From Helopsaltes ochotensis (Eukaryota > Chordata > Aves > Passeriformes > Locustellidae), in NCBI GenBank assembly GCA_013400155.1, contig VXBM01001675.1, forward strand, positions 62,001 through 126,000: DNA of 64,000 nt, read 5' to 3'. Shown here in pieces: positions 52,475-64,000 of the stretch; the stretch's first letter is position 1, and each line of letters begins with the position of its first letter. Below the pieces are notes generated by a model. It was not told where the DNA came from. It saw only the letters and a program-made list of their open reading frames with translations, and made no database searches. The translations under genes were made by a program, and so were the position numbers.

Positions 52475-54430
52475 GCGTTGAATCAATAATCCTTATTGTA
52501 CTATTTTTTTGAGAGAGATGAGGAATATTTAACTATAGTGAAAATGTGACTGTAAATCAAATGTGTCCAGAACTTTATTCATCAGCCTAATGCCACGAAA
52601 CAGATATACCTAGAAAAGATTTATTTAAGAATACTACAGAAGTGCTGGGAGAAGAAAAATATGCTTATAGCATTTATACCTGTAACATTTAAACCTTGAT
52701 TACGCATGCTTAATATTTTCAATTCTTTTGAGTTTCAATTTCAAATATACTTAGACATAGAAATAATTGTTATGTCTGCTGTCTCAGCATGGACTGGATC
52801 AGTGATTGTACTTAGCATGCATAATATTGCTTAACAAAAATTATCATTATTTTATTAGATCTGGAGATATTAAATGGTCATGAATGCATATTAGTCAACA
52901 TCTTACTCTCTTACTTTTTTAACTAGAAGGAATATTGTGGTTTTTATTTAAAAAATAAAAATCATTACTGATGATTAAACATTTATTGTGATTTGACCTT
53001 GGTATCTTTGGAAAAGAAAAGTAGTTCTGGGACCTGGTCTAGTAATGAAAAGTGGTTTCAATGAAAATCTAAGTAAAGAGGAGTCAGGTAACATCTGTCT
53101 AATTCCTGTCATGGCTTCTAGGAATTGGTAAAAGCTCTAGGTTAATATAAGGTTGAGTTCCTATCTTTCAACAGTATAAAATTGATCTGTAATATTTTAA
53201 TGGTCATATGATTCTCTGAAAAAACCTTCACCAGTACCATATTGGTGTCTCATGAAATGAAATTATATAAAAGAGATAAAATACATACCGTACTCATAGA
53301 GATAACACAGCTCATGATCTTAAATGGTAAAATACTTAACAGAATTTTGTAGAAATCCTAGCAGTCATATAATGAATTCATGTGTTTGGGCTTATTTTTC
53401 AAAGTTTTATTTTATTTAAAAAAAATTTTTTTTTTCTTTCCGAAGGAATGTGACTGTGAAAGTCACCTTCCTTGTGACCAGTGACTCAGTTCTGAAACTG
53501 GTGTAATCCTAGAGCAGGCTGCAGGAAGCAAAATGCAGACCTGTTGATCTCTTCTCTGGTAATTTATGAGGCCAAACTTTTCATGCATCAATAAATAGAA
53601 CAGTTCCTGCTAAGTCACATGAGCAGAATGAATGAGACTTGGCCTTCCATTAATGAAAGATGTCACATTAAGTAGTGTAAAATATGTGGCAGGGAGTTTG
53701 AAATTCCTGGGAACATATGGAGCAATGAACACATTGCAAATATCTCTCCTCAGGTTCCTGCTTTGATTCTGATTCTGTATCTTTTTTGTAATCTGAATTG
53801 CCACATCCCTTCTGGATAAGAGAAGAGAGAGCCCTTCTGATCACCAGGCTCACATTGCACTGATCTTCCTCCAGAAGAACTCGGCAGCCTTGTTTCTCTT
53901 ACAGGGAGGTTTGTGTTTCAGAGAGTGTGTTTCTCACTCCAATACAACTGAAGACTTCTGTGAAGAAGCACACTTTCTTGAACTTCTGTGGAGAGCTATT
54001 TACTCCTTACTGCTTTTCTTTTTCCAGGAGTTTTTTCAATCTGATTTCTGACCAGAGTAATCATCTCAATAGTGAGGTTTTATCCTAAGGGCTCTGATAC
54101 CAATAATAGCTTTGAAGTTCACCTCATTGTGCCTTAGTGTGTTTTGCCCTTTGCATTGGGTCTGGCTGAGATTTTTCTCCAACAATTTTACTTTTCTCCA
54201 TAGCAGCCCTCAAGTCCTGTGCTTTGCATTTGTAGCTAGAAAAGTGATTAACAGCAGTGTTCTGGCTACTGCTGAGTGCTGCAGTAGCATCGATGCTGTG
54301 TCTCCAACATTCCAACCCCCAGCTCTGCCAGTAGGCTGGGAGTGGGAAATCTAAATACATGTGCTGCAGCCCTGCTGCCTGGGCAGTGGCCAGACATTTC
54401 TTGCTGATGGGAAGTAGAGAATAAAATCCC

Positions 54431-54445
54431 TTTTTTTTTTTTTTT
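54431..54445. repeat. Poly(T) tract, 15 bases
   Basis: Uninterrupted T run after CCC. Simple repeat. Confidence 0.95.
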
Positions 54446-54919
54446 CTTTGACTGTGGAAACATAGCCATTGACTTTTACTTTACTCAATTGCCTTATCTC
54501 AATTTACAAGTTTTTTTCCATAATATTTTCTGTCCCTTTTTCAGATGAGAAGGGGAAGTCATAGAGCAGTTTGTTGGGAGCCTGGAATCCAGCCAAGGTC
54601 AACCCACCTCACCCTGACCAATTTGCTATGCCTCTTTTGACAGGAGTTTTGTTGCCCCTGCAATGCCTTGGAAGGCTGTTCAAGACTTCTCTTCCTACCT
54701 ACCACCATCTATGAATGTTTTGACCTATTTAATTCTTTTACTAATAATTATCTCGTGGAATTGAGTGTCCTTTTTGTTGCTTCTCTTTGCCTTACAAATT
54801 TAAAAGCCTCTTTGGGGTTTTCCAAGTTTCTTGGTGGCTCAGGAGCTGCCATTATTCAGCCAGCATTTCTGACTTCCCCCAAACCATGTTCACAATCAAA
54901 CTGCATAAGATTTAATTTG

Positions 54920-55035
54920 AATCACAGAATATAATGTTGGTTGGAAGGAATGTCTGGAGGTCATCTTGTCCAATTTACTGGTCCAAGCTGAGCTAATTTT
55001 AGTAGATTCTAATTCTCAGGGTTTTGTCCTATATT
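54920..55035 (-). mobile_element. Short CR1 LINE 3'-end remnant
   Basis: The plus strand reads GAATCACAGAATATAATG followed by a GTTGGAAGGAATGTCTGGAGG-like stretch and TCATCTTGTCCAA. This is the usual reverse-complement opening of a bird CR1 3' end (tail, then the block TTGGAA...GATCATC..GTCCAA). Only about 70 to 115 bases can be matched, and no coding part remains. The right edge is approximate. Confidence 0.8.
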
Positions 55036-57111
55036 CTATGACCATAAGCTTTGTACATCTATTAAAGCTAGGAGTCAATTAAGATGGAGTTAAAACAGTG
55101 AAGACTCTGCAAAGGTGCTTGGGAATCCTTTTTCCTCCTGCATATTAGATGATTGCTGCCACATGAACCTAACTGTTGTGTGGTGAATTTATCCCATACA
55201 CCTTCTTCTAATAATAGCTCTGAACATGGAACTCCAGGGATTGTTTCGGTCAAAAAACTGATGTTAGACATACCTGATGATTCAGTAATCTCTACAGCAC
55301 TGAGGGACATTTTAAGTATTCAAAACAAAAAATTCAAACAAAACGACAAAACCAAACTAACTAAAAAAAGAAAACAAAGAGTAATCCTTATGCCTCTTCA
55401 GTGGTTTTGGAAATCAGGGCACTTATTTAACTGCTAACTGTAAGCACCCACATTTGAAAATACAGGTCATAACTTGATAAGAAAAGTGATACAAATTTCT
55501 TTTGCTAGAGTTATAATGTGCTAGGCAAACAGTACACCCCCAAAATGAAGCCATCTGCTTAAATAAGCCATCGGTGGATTGTGTCTCTCTACATGTATTT
55601 TGTGATCCCACTGAGGGCAATGCATTTCCATAGCTGGCACAAAACAGTGTTTTTTCTCTGTGAACCACCCAAATCTGAAAGATCTCTGTCCCAACTTGCA
55701 TTCTGATTTTAAACAAATACATTTTCCTGATGTTTTGGGACCTGTTAGATTTCACTATAGTTTTTGTCCCCATTTTGTTACTTTCCCAGATGATACATTA
55801 CAAATAAAACAACAAATAATATTCAGGTTGTGTCACCTTGGAGAAAGCTTTCACAAAGCATCACAGAGGAAATAGGCACAGATAAAACCTGTGAAGAAAA
55901 TACAGTAGGATGTACATACACTTCTCCCACTCATTGTTTGCAATTTGCATCATTTTTGCCAGTGTTTGTAGGCAGACCTAGAAAACAAGCCACTGCATAA
56001 CTGCAAAACATAACCTTGGGACTGAAGCTATTGAAGAGCTCATGACTCCACCTCCTCTCCTCAGCTTTACTTGCTGATGGAGAGTGCAATTCTAGTATTG
56101 TCCAGGATTTTCATGCAACTTCCCTGACTAGCCATGTAGAAAAGCTTCAAGCCTGCTCCAGGGAATGCTTTATCAGCTGACACAATTACAGTGGGTAGCA
56201 GGCTGGATGCTACTCCAGGCCCCAGTGGACCCAGTGCCTTGTGGTGGCAATGGAGCTCAAATCCCTTACCTCTACTTTTGGCAAAATTGGGATGTAACGT
56301 GGCTGTCCCACCTCCTAAAGCAATCTTCTCTTCCTCTGCTCTTTACTAGATAATTTTGGAAAAAAGTTCCATTCATTTCTCCTGCTGAGAGTTCTTTAGT
56401 TATGCAGATGAGGTTATAATAAAATATGATGCTTAAACCCAAACATGTTCCTTTTCAATGGTACACAACTTGAGGCAATAGTTGTTTGTTAGTTGTTTTG
56501 ATAAGGACAGCAATTATGATGTGCAGTAGCTCATTCTTTATCCAAAAAAGTTTTTTGTTTTGTGTTTTTTAGCGCATTTAATTTGAGAAAGACCTCAGCT
56601 CTTCAATGTGTCTTAGATGATCATAATAGCCCTTTCTGACCTTAAAATCCAAAGTCTTGACTGAGGACTACACAATGCTGGCCTGGAACAAGACCATTTC
56701 TATTATCTTCTCTAATCCATCGCTTGCTGGATGCATCATGCCCACATGCTAGAGCATATTTTCTTTCATTTGACACTTTTGTCAATTTTGGAATTACCAC
56801 CTCAACTCACAGGTTCCTGACAGCAACTGCAGGAGCAAGAAAAATTGACTCATTGCTTATGTGATTTTTTTTTTATCAATCTAGCCCTAGATGTGCAGGG
56901 ATCTTATGCTCATCAAGTATATTCAAGTATGCATTTTAGAACTGGTGCTTTACAGCACTAATTTTCCTTGTCAAAGCCAGCAAATGCAATTACATAATGT
57001 ACACATTTGATTCACTTTCATTGTGCAGACTGTATTTTTCTTAACCCCGCATTCTTAAAAGCATCTTAATTTCAATGGAAAGCATATGCATTTGAGTAAA
57101 GACTATGAGAT

Positions 57112-57185
57112 CAATTCTCTCCATTGGTGCAGTCTTGTTGCTCCCAGTGGCACTAATGGGAGTTAAGCATGTACGTCAAGGGGCT
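57112..57185. repeat. Possible remnant of an ancient dispersed amniote repeat
   Basis: The stretch contains CAGTGGCACTAATGGGAGTT followed by AAGCATGTACGTCAAGGGG. This resembles a dispersed sequence common in turtles, crocodiles and birds, whose core reads like CCATTGACTTCAATGGGAGTT. The family name cannot be given safely from memory, and the similarity is by eye. Related words occur at 35601-35645 and 39355-39412. Confidence 0.35.
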
Positions 57186-57716
57186 AGTATTCAACTGATG
57201 GGTTGAACTCACAAGTTGTTTGATAAGTCCCCATTCCTGTACTCGGCTTCTTTGGTATATCTATGTAACTGTGAAGAGGCTTTTAATTAAAAAAACATAT
57301 TTCTACCATTCAGTATTCAACCCTACATTTCAATCTAATGCACTAGGTAAAGAGATTTATTTATGGAGCAGATGCCCTCTGATGGAAGCTAAAAATTAGT
57401 CTTAAACTGACCTTACTCTGGTTCATATTACAGAAACCATTAGCTTGCATTATCACTGGTTTGCTGTGAAAAGGCTCTGGGGCTTTACAAGTATTCCCCA
57501 TGCTCCCCCTGTCCCTCTGTGTCTCTTTGACATTGTGCCACCCCATTGTTTAGAAATTAAAATATTCAATGTTCCTCACACTGCATGCAAACAAATGAGT
57601 GTTCATGCAACCCATACAAAATAATGGTGTTGACCTTGTTAATAGAAAGATATCCTCCATCTAAGACTAACTTTCTACTTCAGTAGAGAGCTACTAAATG
57701 CTTACCTGCTCATACA

Positions 57717-57785
57717 GATATAAATAAGATAATAATAATAAGATAATAGATATATGTTTTATATAGATATAAATAAGAGAATAAT
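57717..57785. repeat. AT-rich imperfect direct repeat
   Basis: The word AGATATAAATAAGA occurs at about 57717 and again at about 57765, separated by an (ATA)n-like stretch with AATAATAATAAGATAATAG. Low-complexity expansion. Confidence 0.8.
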
Positions 57786-58595
57786 TTAGGCATCTTCTTT
57801 TGCAAAACCTGTATTCCAGCCTATTGAAGCAATAGCAGATACCTCTTATCTGTGGTAAATGCTGTATCGTGCCTGTCACCCTTGTTTCATCCAATATTCA
57901 TGCAGGAAGAGATTCAGAAAAACTAATACCTGTGTTTGTAAAACAGGCCCTGGGATGTTGTTATGAGCCACCTCATCACAGACAGCCCTGGGTGCTCTGT
58001 AACATCCTAGCAGTGTAGAAATGGTTCCTGTATTCATGTTTAAGGAAAGATCAGATTCTAGGGTTCTTCCTGGAAATATCCTGCTGTCTTGGTTGCCTGG
58101 ACTTTTCCACCTTGTAAGATTTATTCATGGATGGACAAGAGTCTGTTTGTGTTGAATATTCTGCAAGGAATCATTGATGAAGGATTGTATAGAAGTGTTG
58201 TGCTGCTTCCTACCATATGCCAACACAGTCTCTCTTCCTCACAAGAGTAGACTTTAATTTAGGTAATAGTACCTTTTTCTCAGTGAACAATTCTTCTTTT
58301 GGGTGGAATTCAGACCAGTACAGAGGCCTCAAGAACTTTATTGGTGCTCTTTCCTATGGCTCTTCAAATAGTGTTGGATTTCTCCCCTAATGAAGCATTG
58401 AGTGGTTTGCCTATGAGTCTCAGGGGAAAATGTATTGGTGTGCTCTGGCACTATTGCTCCCATTTTATGTAAACCCACTCCAGCCTGCTCCATGCTTCTG
58501 GCTTGGTGCCTAGCTTTGCAGACAAATGTCAACCTGCCAAATATCTTCCATTTGCATTCCAACCCAATTCAGAGACCATCCAAACAAAACAAACC

Positions 58596-58613
58596 AAAAA
58601 AAAAAAAAAAAAA
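58596..58613. repeat. Poly(A) tract, 18 bases
   Basis: Uninterrupted A run preceded by CAAACAAAACAAACC. No adjoining element was recognised. Confidence 0.95.
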
Positions 58614-60738
58614 GGGAGAGGCAGTGACTTGTCGAATTTCCTTCCTTGATCCCTTAGGGAAAGGGGTTATTACTGAGTGTTGTTGCATAGGAACCACCGT
58701 GAAGAATACGTGAATGGGAGGGTGGGGAAAGAGACAGAAAAAAATGCCTTTAAATCATAAAACTGTCGGTGAGCTTAAAAACATAGAGCAATATTCCAGT
58801 CTCAAAGCCGATGTAGGAACTGCTGTACATGCTATGGTTTCTCAGAGATTTACTCAAGGCTGTACCCTTTTCTTACTGCATTCATCAGGTAGCAGGCACA
58901 GCTTTTGGTGGACAAATTAATAGATTTGGAGGAAATTTTATTTCTTAATATATGAACATGTATTAATGTGTAGAGTATTAATGTGTGAATATGAAAGGGT
59001 TTTCAAGCACTGAGTGCTGTAAACTACTAGCTGTACCGTTTCTGCAGGAGACAGTCTCTTTAAAGTGTAATTCTCAATAGAAACTAATTCACATGTTCTG
59101 AATAGTCCTCTTGAGCAGCTCAGCTGACTAGATAAGGAATTGAGGGAGACCAGTTTCCTAACTGAGATAGCTAGGGTTTACCACTGGGGAAATGAGCCTA
59201 AGAGCCTTACTCAACTTTCCAGTAGAAGGAGGAATAAATGTTACTGCAAGCCTGTGGCTGCATATATTATGTCTGACAACCAAATGCAAACAAAAGACGT
59301 TTGTCAGGGTTTGGAGCTGGCACAGAGCACCATGCTGGATGTGTCTGAATTGGACAAACTAAGAATTGGACAGCTGTGGGGGTGAATCACTGATACATGC
59401 TGTAGCCGCTTTAATGGCTGGGCATGTGATAAGACACAAAGCTGCTAACTCTTGAAATGACCTTTTACACCTGGTCTGGGAACCTCCTGTGTGCAGGCAG
59501 CTGGAACTTATGCTGTTGTGTGAAGCTGTAGCAGTCAGCAAGATAACCTGCCTCAGCTCCCTGCTTTACATTTTCTTCCTAAGCACCTGTTCTACCTAGA
59601 TGCTTTTACTGTTGAGCTGATGGGATGGGGATCCAGTTCAATTCCCTTTATGTTTCCGAAAACATAGTGATAACCAGAAAAGAAACTCCTGGGTGGATTT
59701 GGTCAATTCTTGTTAGTAGCTTTTAGTACACCCTCTGAAAACCTCAAAGGATCTTCTAAAGGGGAACCTCACAATTTGCCTCACAGATAGGCAGCTGAGG
59801 GCCTGTGCAAATTTATCACTTAGCCTCTACCCACATGAAGTAGCTCAGTTAGTCACTGCCCTTTTTCAAACTTTATTCTTTACTCTGATAATTAAAATAT
59901 TACCATCAGAAAAAAACTTCATCACCTCTGCAGACCACTGCAAGTAAAGATGATTATGGTATAAACTGACATTGCAGATGCTGAACAAAAGCCACATGCC
60001 ACCAACAACTTAACAAACTGACTTCCTGCTTAAAGCATCATAACACATGCTTATTTAGCTAATTAAGCTACAAAATAAATAATTATCCAGTCTAAGAGTA
60101 AGAGGAGGAAAGAGAAGAAGGGTTAAAAGGTTGCAGACAGACATATTTTTTTCCTCTGGAAAGATAACTAAATCTTTCCACCAGAAACTCACTAGCTCAA
60201 TTCGTGATTTTCATTTAGGACTGAATACTGAATGGTTGCTAATTGCATGTATCCACTGAAAATGGCAGTGGCTGTTAGCTGTGATCTTTCTGATCTTTCA
60301 GACTGATGAACAGTCTGCCTCATCTATCCTCGCTGCAGATGTTTTTCTTCCTTGAGAAATTGCACAGGAGTGCATAGGAGCAAAGAGGTGCCCAGCTGTG
60401 CCTCAGGAGATGGCTCAAGGCTCATTCCTCCCCAACTTCGCTGGGTGGTCTTTGGCAGGTGACCCAGGGCTGGATTCAGGCGAGGACAGGGAGAGTTTGA
60501 GTCCTGTGAGAGCAACTTTCCAGCCTCTACTCACCTGCCACCTCCCCAGTGTTTCTCTTGCTGATCCCCCCAGTGCCTCTAGGTCTGGGCATGCCACCAA
60601 GTGTCTTAGTCCCAGGCAGCTCAGTGCCTAATTCCTGCCTGTCTGGCTGGGATCTACAGATGAGGTATTCTTTTGTGTGTGGTCCCCTTAGGGGCTCAGT
60701 CTGCCAGGTGACCTCAGACTGTACACAGCCACCAGAGG

Positions 60739-60778
60739 AGTGAACACATAGCCACCTGTCCCACAGTGAACACATAGC
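60739..60778. repeat. Direct repeat of AGTGAACACATAGC, 26-base period
   Basis: The 14-base word starts at 60739 and again at 60765, so the second copy begins 26 bases after the first. It is a partial tandem duplication in a locally GC-richer stretch. Confidence 0.85.
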
Positions 60779-63700
60779 TCAGGACCAGGAGACTTTAGTG
60801 GGGTTTCCTGCTGTGCCTGAGAGCCTTTGAACCCTCCTCACTAAAAACAGGGGAAAGGGGGAGGTGCTCTCCCCATCTTTGCTGTGGAAGCTGTTCATTT
60901 TACATCAAATAATTGCAGATTCATTAGTAGGAGATAGGGAGATAGCAAGACTGAGCATGACTCTCTGGCGGTTTGGGGCCCTCACCTGGAAGGGAAGGGC
61001 GCAGACCCAGGCTGCTATCCCTGTTCTAATAGCTATTTAAGTATGTTATCCAATGGCTGTTTAATGTAAATCACATAAACACACTGAAACAAGAGACTGG
61101 AGCCCAGGTATCCTTCCTTCCAGATGAGTGCCCTGACTCGTAGGATAGAGATTCATGCTCAGTCTTGTTTTCCCTCTTTGGCCAAATGAATCTCTAGATG
61201 TTTCTTGCAAAGTGAAACTGATTTGAAAGGAGGGACTGAAAAATTCCCTCAACAGCTTCCAAGTCAGGAGCAGCTGGCATGCAGAGATCCTCCAAAGATG
61301 GCAGCATCTCCTAGCAGAAGTGTGGGTGCTGTGGGATCTTGCACAGGAATGGCCACCGGGGAAAGAAAACCATATGGGGAATCCCTGCTCTCTCCCTCTT
61401 CCCTTCAAAGGAAGGTTGCCTAATCCCAGGGGAAAGGTTGTCTTTGACCTAAATCGAGCCCTGAAGAGGGTGAATCTGTTTTCCTATCAGTGCAGTTCCA
61501 GGTGGGGACATCATATGAAGGCTATGTCATGGGATGAGCACCAAGACATAAACCCTTAAGCCACCAGATTCTGCAGAGATGATTTTGCCTTGCACAAACA
61601 CCTCTTCATCTCCTTGTGCCTCAGTTTCTCATGAACATATTTCTCCCACTGTTCATACAGCCTGTTTATGTTGATGTCTACCTCTCTTACAGTGAAGATG
61701 TACATCTTCCAGTAGTGCAAAGTGTTCATTTCAAAGATTTTTATGTATTTTCAGGCTTGATAATAATAATTAGTAACAAAGAATTCTCTCATCAAAGTGA
61801 AATTCCTAGAAATAGGTAACAGAGGGCATGTGTGGGCATTTTGTTTCAATACAGGGCAGAACTCAAGCTTGTGCTAGATTCAGTGAAAGAAGATGGAACC
61901 CTAAAGATTTGTTTGCTGAGCCATAATCACCAGCCCAAGGCTGCTAGCCTAAATTATCTTCTTCCAGCACTTCTTTTGATTTGGCCTAAATTAATTGACT
62001 CTATGGTAAACAGATGCATATGGAAACATAGGTTTCTCTTAATAAAATAGGGTACTAAAATATTATGGCAAAATGTTTGTCTGGGTAGTGAGATCATACA
62101 CTTGCCTAGATTCATTCACTTGAGTACTGAATGTTTTCTCAAATATCCCCTAGTGCATATCTGGCAAGATCTCAAAACATCCTTAACGCAAATTGTCTTC
62201 GGTCAATAAATACCAGAGCAGAAGTGTCCTAGAGAAGAAGATTTATGATATGAGCAATACAAACACACCCATAAATCAGAACAGGAATGCTTTCAGGTAG
62301 CACAGTCGGCATTTATGCAAATCACAGTAAAGGCAGAAATACACATTTAGGACTTTTAACCAATGACTTACCCTTCAGTATCTCACATTAGCTAAATAAA
62401 AACCCAGAATTTTCTAAGGGAACAAAACACCTGATCGCAACTACCTCAACCATATTGTTTTATCTGTAGATAATAATTTGCTTCTTCCTTATTTTCCCTG
62501 AGTTGGTGAATAGGATGCTTCAGATTTGTAATTAAAATATCAATAAGACTTCAAGGTATTGCAGTCTTAGTTCATTGCAAGTCTGTATTTTCTGAAGAGA
62601 AAACTAAATTACTGGCATTGGCAGTAAATTGCATGCTGCCCTCTTCCTTTCCCCCCTGAGCTGCCTTGGCTCTCCTAGTCTGGCAGGTAGATTTAGAGCA
62701 GGGCAGGCAGTGTGACCAGAAGGTGTGTGTGGGGGTAGGTGAGCAGCAGTCATTACCAACAAAGGGAATTGGTGCTGCAAGGGAAACAAGGCAATGCACG
62801 AGGTGTGTAGCGATTGGGCTGACTGTGGTGAGAAGCAAGGCACAGAAACTCCAAGCGGAGCTCAGCAACCCATCAGGACACAAGGGAGATTAAAGGTGTG
62901 CATATTCATGCGTGAGACATACAGGCAAAGGTACCAGACAACTGCCTTTGCAGTTCCAGCAGCTCTCACAGTCCCCTAATTCTTGTGCTATCACCATGTG
63001 ATGCATGGTTTTGAAGCAGAACGTAGTCACATGGCAACCCTATATTTTACGGCTTGTGGGTAATTTTCTTGTCCTGTCAGAATCGAGTAACTTTGTCTTT
63101 GCTATCAATGTGTGGTCTAATGCATATATCATGTCAGTGCTGCACCAAGCTGACACACGCATTAGATGCACTGACAGTAAACAGGAAGTAATCCAAAGTT
63201 ATTAGGCAGGAAAAATATAAAGAACCTGTAAGCTCTTACACTGCAAAGCTATCAGCAACTCCAAGATCTTTTTCCTCCTTGCTTCTCAGTGTTGAAGACT
63301 ATAAATATACATATTAAAAAGCTTTGTTTTCAAAATCTGTAAAAGCACAGCTACAGATCCCAATGCTGAAAAAGTTGGCCTAGGTGAATCTTCACTTCAC
63401 TGAAGCTGGTGTCAAAACACCCACTGACTGTCCTAAATTTGTCCCTGATTAATGACTTTACTTAAGAAAAGGATTTGCATCTCTGTTACTATCTCACTAC
63501 AAATTCACATTTGTCCTCTTATGAAGGCCTCCATATTCTCCCTGTCAGGTAACTCTTCACAGCTGGAAACTGCTTTTTAACTCTAAAACTGGTTATAAAG
63601 TTGCTGTTGTTTTATCTGTAATCAACTGTTTTTCTCTCCTTTCAGACCACTATATAACTGCACAATTTTAAACAATTGTCGCTGGAAGGTGCTCCAGCCC

Positions 63701-64000
63701 TGTAAATATCAAATTACCTGAAAATTTGTCTCTGTACCTCCTCCAGAATTAAGTAAATAGTCTTTAATTTGCCAAGAGCCAGACCTGGAAGGTATTTGTG
63801 AAAGCCATTGTGACAAGGTAAGGGTGGGTAAGTCCTATGGCATTTGAAGGAAGAAAGATGAGACGAGGAGAAGCAGTAATCTTCAGGCAAATAAAAGGCA
63901 GAAGATTTGGCTGTCCCTGTAGGCACTTTGGTGTGGCCTGTCACCACCAGATCTTTCAAAACGTAGTTTAAACAAAAAGAATCGGAAATCTTTAGACTCC

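Larger units (their letters stand above)
47731..54919. other. Non-coding, unique sequence between third and fourth CR1
   Basis: Contains GC-richer patches at 48560-48960 and 49200-49470 with open frames on both strands and no known domain, the poly(C) at 51099, the enhancer-like block at 51150 and the A-rich tract at 52426. No gene is supported. Confidence 0.65.
55036..64000. other. Non-coding, unique sequence to the window end
   Basis: Holds the possible ancient-repeat trace at 57112, the AT-rich direct repeat at 57717, the poly(A) at 58596 and a GC-richer patch at 60390-60830 with the 26-base-period direct repeat. Overlapping open frames in that patch and at 62570-62900 run on both strands at once, which indicates composition and not coding. 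The last few hundred bases (63600-63800) are even in composition with TAATC and ATAAC words, but nothing definite. Confidence 0.65.

Noticed and set aside
53880..54092. Acceptor-like TCTCTTACAG with a long following open frame
   Set aside because: The frame stays open for about 60 codons but is rich in Ser, Phe and Leu from TC-rich DNA. It also has no donor or family signature, and shows that such runs arise by chance here.
61600..61640. TTGTGCCTCAGTTTCTCAT as a MIR 3' core
   Set aside because: Only about 18 bases match. The neighbouring MIR sequence (ATCTGTAAAATGGGG) is absent.
1..64000. CRISPR array, tRNA, rRNA, endogenous retrovirus or mitochondrial insertion
   Set aside because: I looked for spaced direct repeats, tRNA box A/B pairs with cloverleaf arms, LTR pairs with primer-binding sites or gag/pol motifs, and mitochondrial gene words. 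None was seen by eye. A covariance-model or profile search could still find diverged cases.

Overview
The window reads as vertebrate, most likely avian, nuclear DNA. The base composition is AT-rich, CpG is depleted nearly everywhere, and there are no operons, ribosome binding sites or long open frames. The only clearly recognisable mobile elements are degraded, 5'-truncated CR1 LINEs with the 3' ends typical of birds and other reptiles. No Alu, B1 or L1 was seen. Species and chromosome cannot be told from this window.

No complete protein-coding gene can be supported. The long open frames belong to dead CR1 reverse transcriptase, lie over homopolymer or CpG-rich tracts, or show no family signature. 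The window is best described as intergenic DNA or the inside of a very large intron: a gene-desert-like stretch with scattered repeats and possible regulatory islands.

Layout: 1-11280 is unique AT-rich sequence with short homopolymers. A CR1 fragment on the minus strand lies at 11281-11823. 11824-19137 is unique sequence with a (TA)n microsatellite near 17350. A longer CR1 fragment lies at 19138-19790, carrying the C-terminal part of reverse transcriptase broken by a frameshift and a small internal duplication. 19791-27000 is unique sequence with a (GTTT)8 tract. At 27020-27420 is an isolated, strongly CpG-rich island containing AT-rich homeodomain-like sites; it is the most striking non-repeat object in the window. 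27421-47445 is unique sequence with weak splice-site or exon-like signals (34199, 36801) and several stretches that look like developmental enhancers. 47446-47730 is a third CR1 remnant and 54920-55035 a fourth, very short one. The rest, to 64000, is unique sequence with simple repeats, one enhancer-like stretch near 51150-51400, and one open frame that runs into a long A-rich tract at 52310-52474.

All four CR1 pieces lie on the minus strand. No genes were found whose joint function could be described. If the island at 27 kb is functional, the window may be part of the regulatory landscape of a gene outside it, but this is inference; no conservation or expression data are available here.
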